This document shows, one piece after another, positions 61,076-64,000 of a DNA stretch of 64,000 nucleotides. The DNA comes from Streptomyces humidus. GTDB lineage: Bacteria > Actinomycetota > Actinomycetes > Streptomycetales > Streptomycetaceae. The first letter of the stretch is position 1. Every line of letters begins with the position of its first letter. Below the pieces are notes generated by a model. The model did not search any database and was not told the origin of the DNA. It saw nothing but the letters and a program-made list of their open reading frames with translations. The stretch covers positions 248,001 to 312,000 of the forward strand of contig NZ_BMTL01000005.1 in assembly GCF_014649655.1 (NCBI RefSeq), written 5' to 3'. The translations under genes were made by a program, and so were the position numbers.

Positions 61076-61252
61076 TCAGATCGCGTGGCGCAGCCACCAG
61101 GAGAGGAGGCCGACGGCGCCGGCGCCCGAGCTGTAGGCGGCACCGCGCAGGGCGCTGGAGATGAGGGCGTTGCGGCGGCGGATCCAGGCGTGTGCCAGGC
61201 CGAAGCGGCCGGGCACACGCGCGGCGGGGGCGGTGCGGTCAGGCTCGTTCAT
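61076..61252 (-). CDS. Small basic protein of a two-gene operon
   Basis: 58 aa: MNEPDRTAPAARVPGRFGLA, then AWIRRRNALISSALRGAAYS, then GAGAVGLLSWWLRHAI. Its ATG overlaps the stop of the upstream ORF (ATGA), which fixes the start and indicates coupling. It may be amphipathic/membrane-associated with a helix from SSALRG to WWLRH. No family recognised. Confidence 0.65.
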   Translation of the reverse strand: MNEPDRTAPAARVPGRFGLAHAWIRRRNALISSALRGAAYSSGAGAVGLLSWWLRHAI

Positions 61253-61596
61253 GGCGGTGCTCTCTCGTGGGTCTGCTGGTGAAGTCCGGTGGGGCGGGTG
61301 GGCGTGGAAACCTTCGTCCCTGCCGGGCTCTCTTCTGCCGGTGCCTGGTCAGTGGGGTGCAGTGAGTTCCTGGATGCGGTCGGGCAGCCGGCGGTCGGGC
61401 CCAGACCGACCTCGTCGTGGCGGTCGGCGAGCGCCTCGTAGCGCTGTTGCAGGTGGTGGGTGGGGATCGGCGCCGGCTCGCGGTGGCGGGCGCAGGAGGC
61501 GGTGAAGGCGTCCACGGCGCCGACCAGGTCGCGGGTGTAGTCGTTAGGCGGGCCGTCGAACCACTGCTGTGAGGTGCGGTCGCGCATAGCGCTCAT
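61249..61596 (-). CDS. Hypothetical protein of a two-gene operon
   Basis: 115 aa from ATG 61596 (or 61587): RTSQQWFDGPPNDYTRDLVG, AVDAFTASCARHREPAPIPT, HHLQQRYEALADRHDEVGLG, then a Pro/Thr-rich tail. Hydrophilic and helical; function unknown. Translationally coupled to the 58-aa gene. Its first 23 bp overlap, on the opposite strand, the possible small gene at 61574. Confidence 0.6.
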   Translation of the reverse strand: MSAMRDRTSQQWFDGPPNDYTRDLVGAVDAFTASCARHREPAPIPTHHLQQRYEALADRHDEVGLGPTAGCPTASRNSLHPTDQAPAEESPAGTKVSTPTRPTGLHQQTHERAPP

Positions 61597-61744
61597 CTGC
61601 CGCCGCGACACCCGCACCGACCTCTGCCAGGACTGCCGTGCCTACGTGTGGAACAACGACCACGACACCGCCAGCCTGCGCAACGACCGCGGCCGCCTCA
61701 TAGACCGCGAGTCCTGGGGCCGTCACCGAGGCGGCCGCCACTGA
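61574..61744 (+). CDS. Small CxxC protein or gene end
   Basis: 56-aa frame with strongly coding codon use: ALICRRDTRTDLCQDCRAYV, then WNNDHDTASLRNDRGRLIDR and ESWGRHRGGRH. CQDC plus an upstream Cys suggests a zinc site. The GTG at 61574 is a weak start and the frame may be the surviving 3' end of a longer mobile-element gene. Confidence 0.45.
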   Translation: MRSRIALICRRDTRTDLCQDCRAYVWNNDHDTASLRNDRGRLIDRESWGRHRGGRH

Positions 61745-61872
61745 CCACCCCCACCCGCCACGCACCGGTGAGGGCTGACCGCCCCACCCGCACGCACGCA
61801 TGAAGCACCGGCGCGCCCGGCCACCTCCACGGCCGGGCGCGCCACGGTGCATGCTCCGGTGAGGACTGGGCC

Positions 61873-62103
61873 GTGCGCTGTACCCGAACCGCAGTCGCCG
61901 CCGCCACGCTCGCGGCCCTGCTCCTCCTCGCCACCGCCCACCTTGCCCCCGGTCGCGGCCGTCTTCGCTGTGCGCGAGCCGGGCAGGAACATCGCTGTGC
62001 CGGTGCTCGAGGTGTCCGCCAGGCTGCCCGTCCTTCACCAGCGGCCGACATCCTCACCGGCCCACGGCCTCCTCGGCTCTGTTGTCAGTGGTCTGCAGCA
62101 TGA
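61873..62103 (+). CDS. Possible small secreted protein
   Basis: 76-aa frame from GTG 61873 whose start, RCTRTAVAAATLAALLLLAT, is a good Sec signal. The rest is Arg/Cys-rich and reads poorly, while another frame there reads VAAVFAVREPGRNIAVPVLE. It is perhaps a frameshifted gene. Confidence 0.3.
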   Translation: MRCTRTAVAAATLAALLLLATAHLAPGRGRLRCARAGQEHRCAGARGVRQAARPSPAADILTGPRPPRLCCQWSAA

Positions 62104-62166
62104 TGCGGGGCAGGTGACGGCCCGTCCGACGGGGATTTCCGAGGCCGTCCTGGACGAGGGGGTGCT

Positions 62167-63537
62167 GTGCGCAGGCCGGTCACGGGCGAGGTGCATGTTC
62201 ACTACAGTCAGATCTACGTCGAGAGCGATCCGGGCGGTACGACGCCGGGTCTCCTGGAGGCGTTCGCGGGCCAGAGCGGCGGGTTGTGCGGGGCTGCGGT
62301 CCCGGGCGCGCTCCGGCTGCACACCGGACTGCACACGGGCGATGTCGGCTTCGTCGTGGAAGTCCACGACGCACCCCCGGCAGTGGACCCGGACTGGGAG
62401 GAGGTGGTGGAGGTGTCCTTCCGGCCGGTGTCGGAACGCACCAGCTTGGTGCAGTGGGCGGGCGAGGCCGCGTGGGACCTGGACCTGTCCCGGACCGACC
62501 ACCGGGTGCGGTACTGCGCCCGGGGGATGGACCGGGGACGCGAACGCGGCACCAGAGTGACCGGGGAGCCGCGGGCGGACAGCTACCTTCTGCAGTTCTG
62601 GCCCGCCCCGCCCCGCCCGGACCGGGTGATCCGCCAGACCTCGCAGATCGCCGCGTACTGGCACCGCTACGCCCGCGAACTTCCGCCCCAGCCCACCCCT
62701 GAGCGCCGCGCCGAGACCGAACGCCTGGCCCGCCGGGCGCAGGAGCGGGCCGCCGAGGAACGGCGAGTGCACCACGAGCGGTGGCAGTGGGGCGGACGGC
62801 TGCCGAGCCAGACACTGCGCGACGCCCGCGAGAGCAATGTCCTCGGTCTGCTGCGCTTCGACAGCGACCTGGTGCACGCCCTCGATGCCGCAGGCCCCCG
62901 GGTCCAGCGTGCGGTGGCGTTGCTGGCCGCGCGGCGGGCCTGCGAAGCGGCAGGCCTGACCGATGTGCCGTGGGTCGCCGAGGCGCTCACCGCGTTGGCG
63001 CACAAGCGTCCGCTGCCGCCGCCGTTCGACGACCGGGCCCTGCTGTCGCAGACCCTGCGCTCCGATCCGCGCGTACCGGATCGGTCGGTGCTCGAGGCGA
63101 TACCTCCGCAGCGACCGCCGTACCGGCCCCCGACCCCCGCGGACCGACCGCTCCACCAGCAGCAGGCCCCTCCGGCGGCGGCTGGCGGAAAGTGGGTCTC
63201 GGCCACGAAGTCGGGGGAGGACCCACCGAGCCGGCCGGGCCTCGGCCGGGCACCGGGCACGCTCGCATCGACGGCGCCCGCCGACCGGAGCACCACATCG
63301 ACCACAGGCACGGGACACGATGCCGCCGTGGTGGTCCACACCCGCGGCACCCCGCGCGAACCCTCGCGGATTTCACAGCCGCACTTCGCCCTTCCCGCCG
63401 TGCTCGCCGCCGCCGAGCCCGTCCCGCTCAAGGCGGCACTGGACGCGGTCTGGCATGCCCTGAACACCTACGGCGAGCACTACCCGGAACTGCTGGAAGA
63501 GGTCCGGTCGGCGCACGCCGAGGGGACGGGGGAGTAG
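62167..63537 (+). CDS. Hypothetical protein with disordered middle
   Basis: 456 aa. The N-terminal domain (1-150: GEVHVHYSQIYVESDPGG, LHTGLHTGDVGFVVEVHDAP, EEVVEVSFRPVSERTSLVQW) is beta-rich. Next comes a helical charged part (ERRAETERLARRAQERAAEE), then a Pro/Ala/Thr-rich linker (about 315-400). A C-terminal helix pair follows (PLKAALDAVWHALNTYGEHY, PELLEEVRSAHAEG). It is soluble and resembles conserved Streptomyces proteins without known role. GTG 62167 is the first start in frame. Confidence 0.7.
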   Translation: MRRPVTGEVHVHYSQIYVESDPGGTTPGLLEAFAGQSGGLCGAAVPGALRLHTGLHTGDVGFVVEVHDAPPAVDPDWEEVVEVSFRPVSERTSLVQWAGEAAWDLDLSRTDHRVRYCARGMDRGRERGTRVTGEPRADSYLLQFWPAPPRPDRVIRQTSQIAAYWHRYARELPPQPTPERRAETERLARRAQERAAEERRVHHERWQWGGRLPSQTLRDARESNVLGLLRFDSDLVHALDAAGPRVQRAVALLAARRACEAAGLTDVPWVAEALTALAHKRPLPPPFDDRALLSQTLRSDPRVPDRSVLEAIPPQRPPYRPPTPADRPLHQQQAPPAAAGGKWVSATKSGEDPPSRPGLGRAPGTLASTAPADRSTTSTTGTGHDAAVVVHTRGTPREPSRISQPHFALPAVLAAAEPVPLKAALDAVWHALNTYGEHYPELLEEVRSAHAEGTGE

Positions 63538-63579
63538 ACCGCCCCTCCGTTGTTGCCGGCTGGCGATGACGGTGGGATG

Positions 63580-63909
63580 TCAGGTCTTCGCGACGGTGAG
63601 CAGCATCGCGGCGTCTTCCACCGCCTGCAGGCTGTGCCGGTCTTCTGGGATGGCGATCAGGTCGCCGGTGCGGCCCTCCCAGGAGGTGTCACCGCTGCTG
63701 AGACGGACACGTCCGCGCAGCATCAGCAGGGTTGCATCACCAAGGTTCTCGTGCTCGGCGAGCACGGCGTCGGCGGTCAGCGCGAGGAGGGTCTGGCGCA
63801 GGACGTGTTCGTGGCCGCCGTGGACGGTGGCGGCGCTGCGTCCGGTGGAGGCGGCCCTGGCGCGTTCCAGGTGCTCGCGGAGCAGTGCGTCGAGTGAGAG
63901 TTTCTGCAT
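63580..63909 (-). CDS. Cupin-domain protein
   Basis: 109-aa small cupin. The part VLAEHENLGDATLLMLRGRV and GRTGDLIAIPEDRHSLQAVE corresponds to cupin motifs 1 and 2, with His/Glu placed to bind a metal (HEN..., DRHS). ATG 63909. Small cupins of this kind often sense or dispose of small molecules; the role is unknown. Confidence 0.82.
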   Translation of the reverse strand: MQKLSLDALLREHLERARAASTGRSAATVHGGHEHVLRQTLLALTADAVLAEHENLGDATLLMLRGRVRLSSGDTSWEGRTGDLIAIPEDRHSLQAVEDAAMLLTVAKT

Positions 63910-64000
63910 GGTGACAGGTCTCCATGGGGGAGAGCGGTGACCGCCGACGCGCCGTACGGGTGACGGGCAGCAAGTGCTTCAGGGGCGCTGGTGGCGGAGA

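Overview
The window is very GC-rich, with strong G/C preference at third codon positions, frequent GTG starts, leaderless genes whose -10 box lies 7 nt before the start codon, and hallmark actinomycete families: crotonyl-CoA carboxylase/reductase, a conservon, SpoIIE-type phosphatase and MmyB-like regulators. It is almost certainly Streptomyces or a close relative. About ten gene relics, five transposase scraps and several short tandem repeats suggest a chromosome arm or large linear plasmid rather than the conserved core. No tRNA, rRNA or CRISPR array was seen.

Layout. 0-5 kb: ccr, a DHA2-type MFS pump, a wrecked fluoride-exporter gene (crcB) and a second MFS gene that starts inside the relic's stop codon. 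5-11 kb: an arsenic island with arsC and a small ORF on the minus strand, facing arsR1-acr3-arsO. A dead ArsR-type gene follows, then arsR2, divergent from a Cys-rich peptide gene and a second flavoprotein gene with a CC-rich tail. 11-18 kb: an IS3 scrap, a secreted repeat-type protein, a SpoIIE/GAF phosphatase and a P450. 18.7-23.3 kb: a complete conservon (cvnA-B-C-D plus a CYP157-like P450 without the ExxR motif). 24.5-33.9 kb: metabolic and regulatory singletons (SalK-like, DUF4291, ICL/PEP-mutase family, SDR, NTF2-like, MmyB-like regulator, ABM, AlkC-like HEAT protein, TetR, alpha/beta hydrolase). 34-40.7 kb: a disulfide oxidoreductase, hydrolase and dehydrogenase relics, a divergent SDR/MmyB pair, IS debris, a tectonin beta-propeller gene and another SDR. 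41-49 kb: two membrane proteins with a CAGG repeat next to a ribosome binding site, a Rieske oxygenase, a secreted subtilase with a P-domain, an NRPS/aldo-keto-reductase relic, a Cmx-like MFS pump and a frameshifted SDR facing a MerR regulator. 50-64 kb: small membrane proteins, a GNAT gene bracketed by duplicated palindromes, a third MmyB/oxidoreductase pair, a GH27 relic, an IstB scrap, a 638-aa unknown, an FGE-like protein, a methyltransferase-Nudix fusion, a two-gene operon of small unknowns and a cupin.

How the genes work together. The arsenic island covers arsenate reduction, arsenite export and probable redox chemistry on arsenicals under two arsenic-sensing repressors. The conservon is a membrane-associated kinase-like/GTPase signalling module with a P450 as its last gene. 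Three times an MmyB-like regulator lies beside an SDR or epimerase gene, and the shared gap carries an inverted repeat, which suggests three paralogous sensing circuits. Functions come from motif recognition only; no database search was possible.
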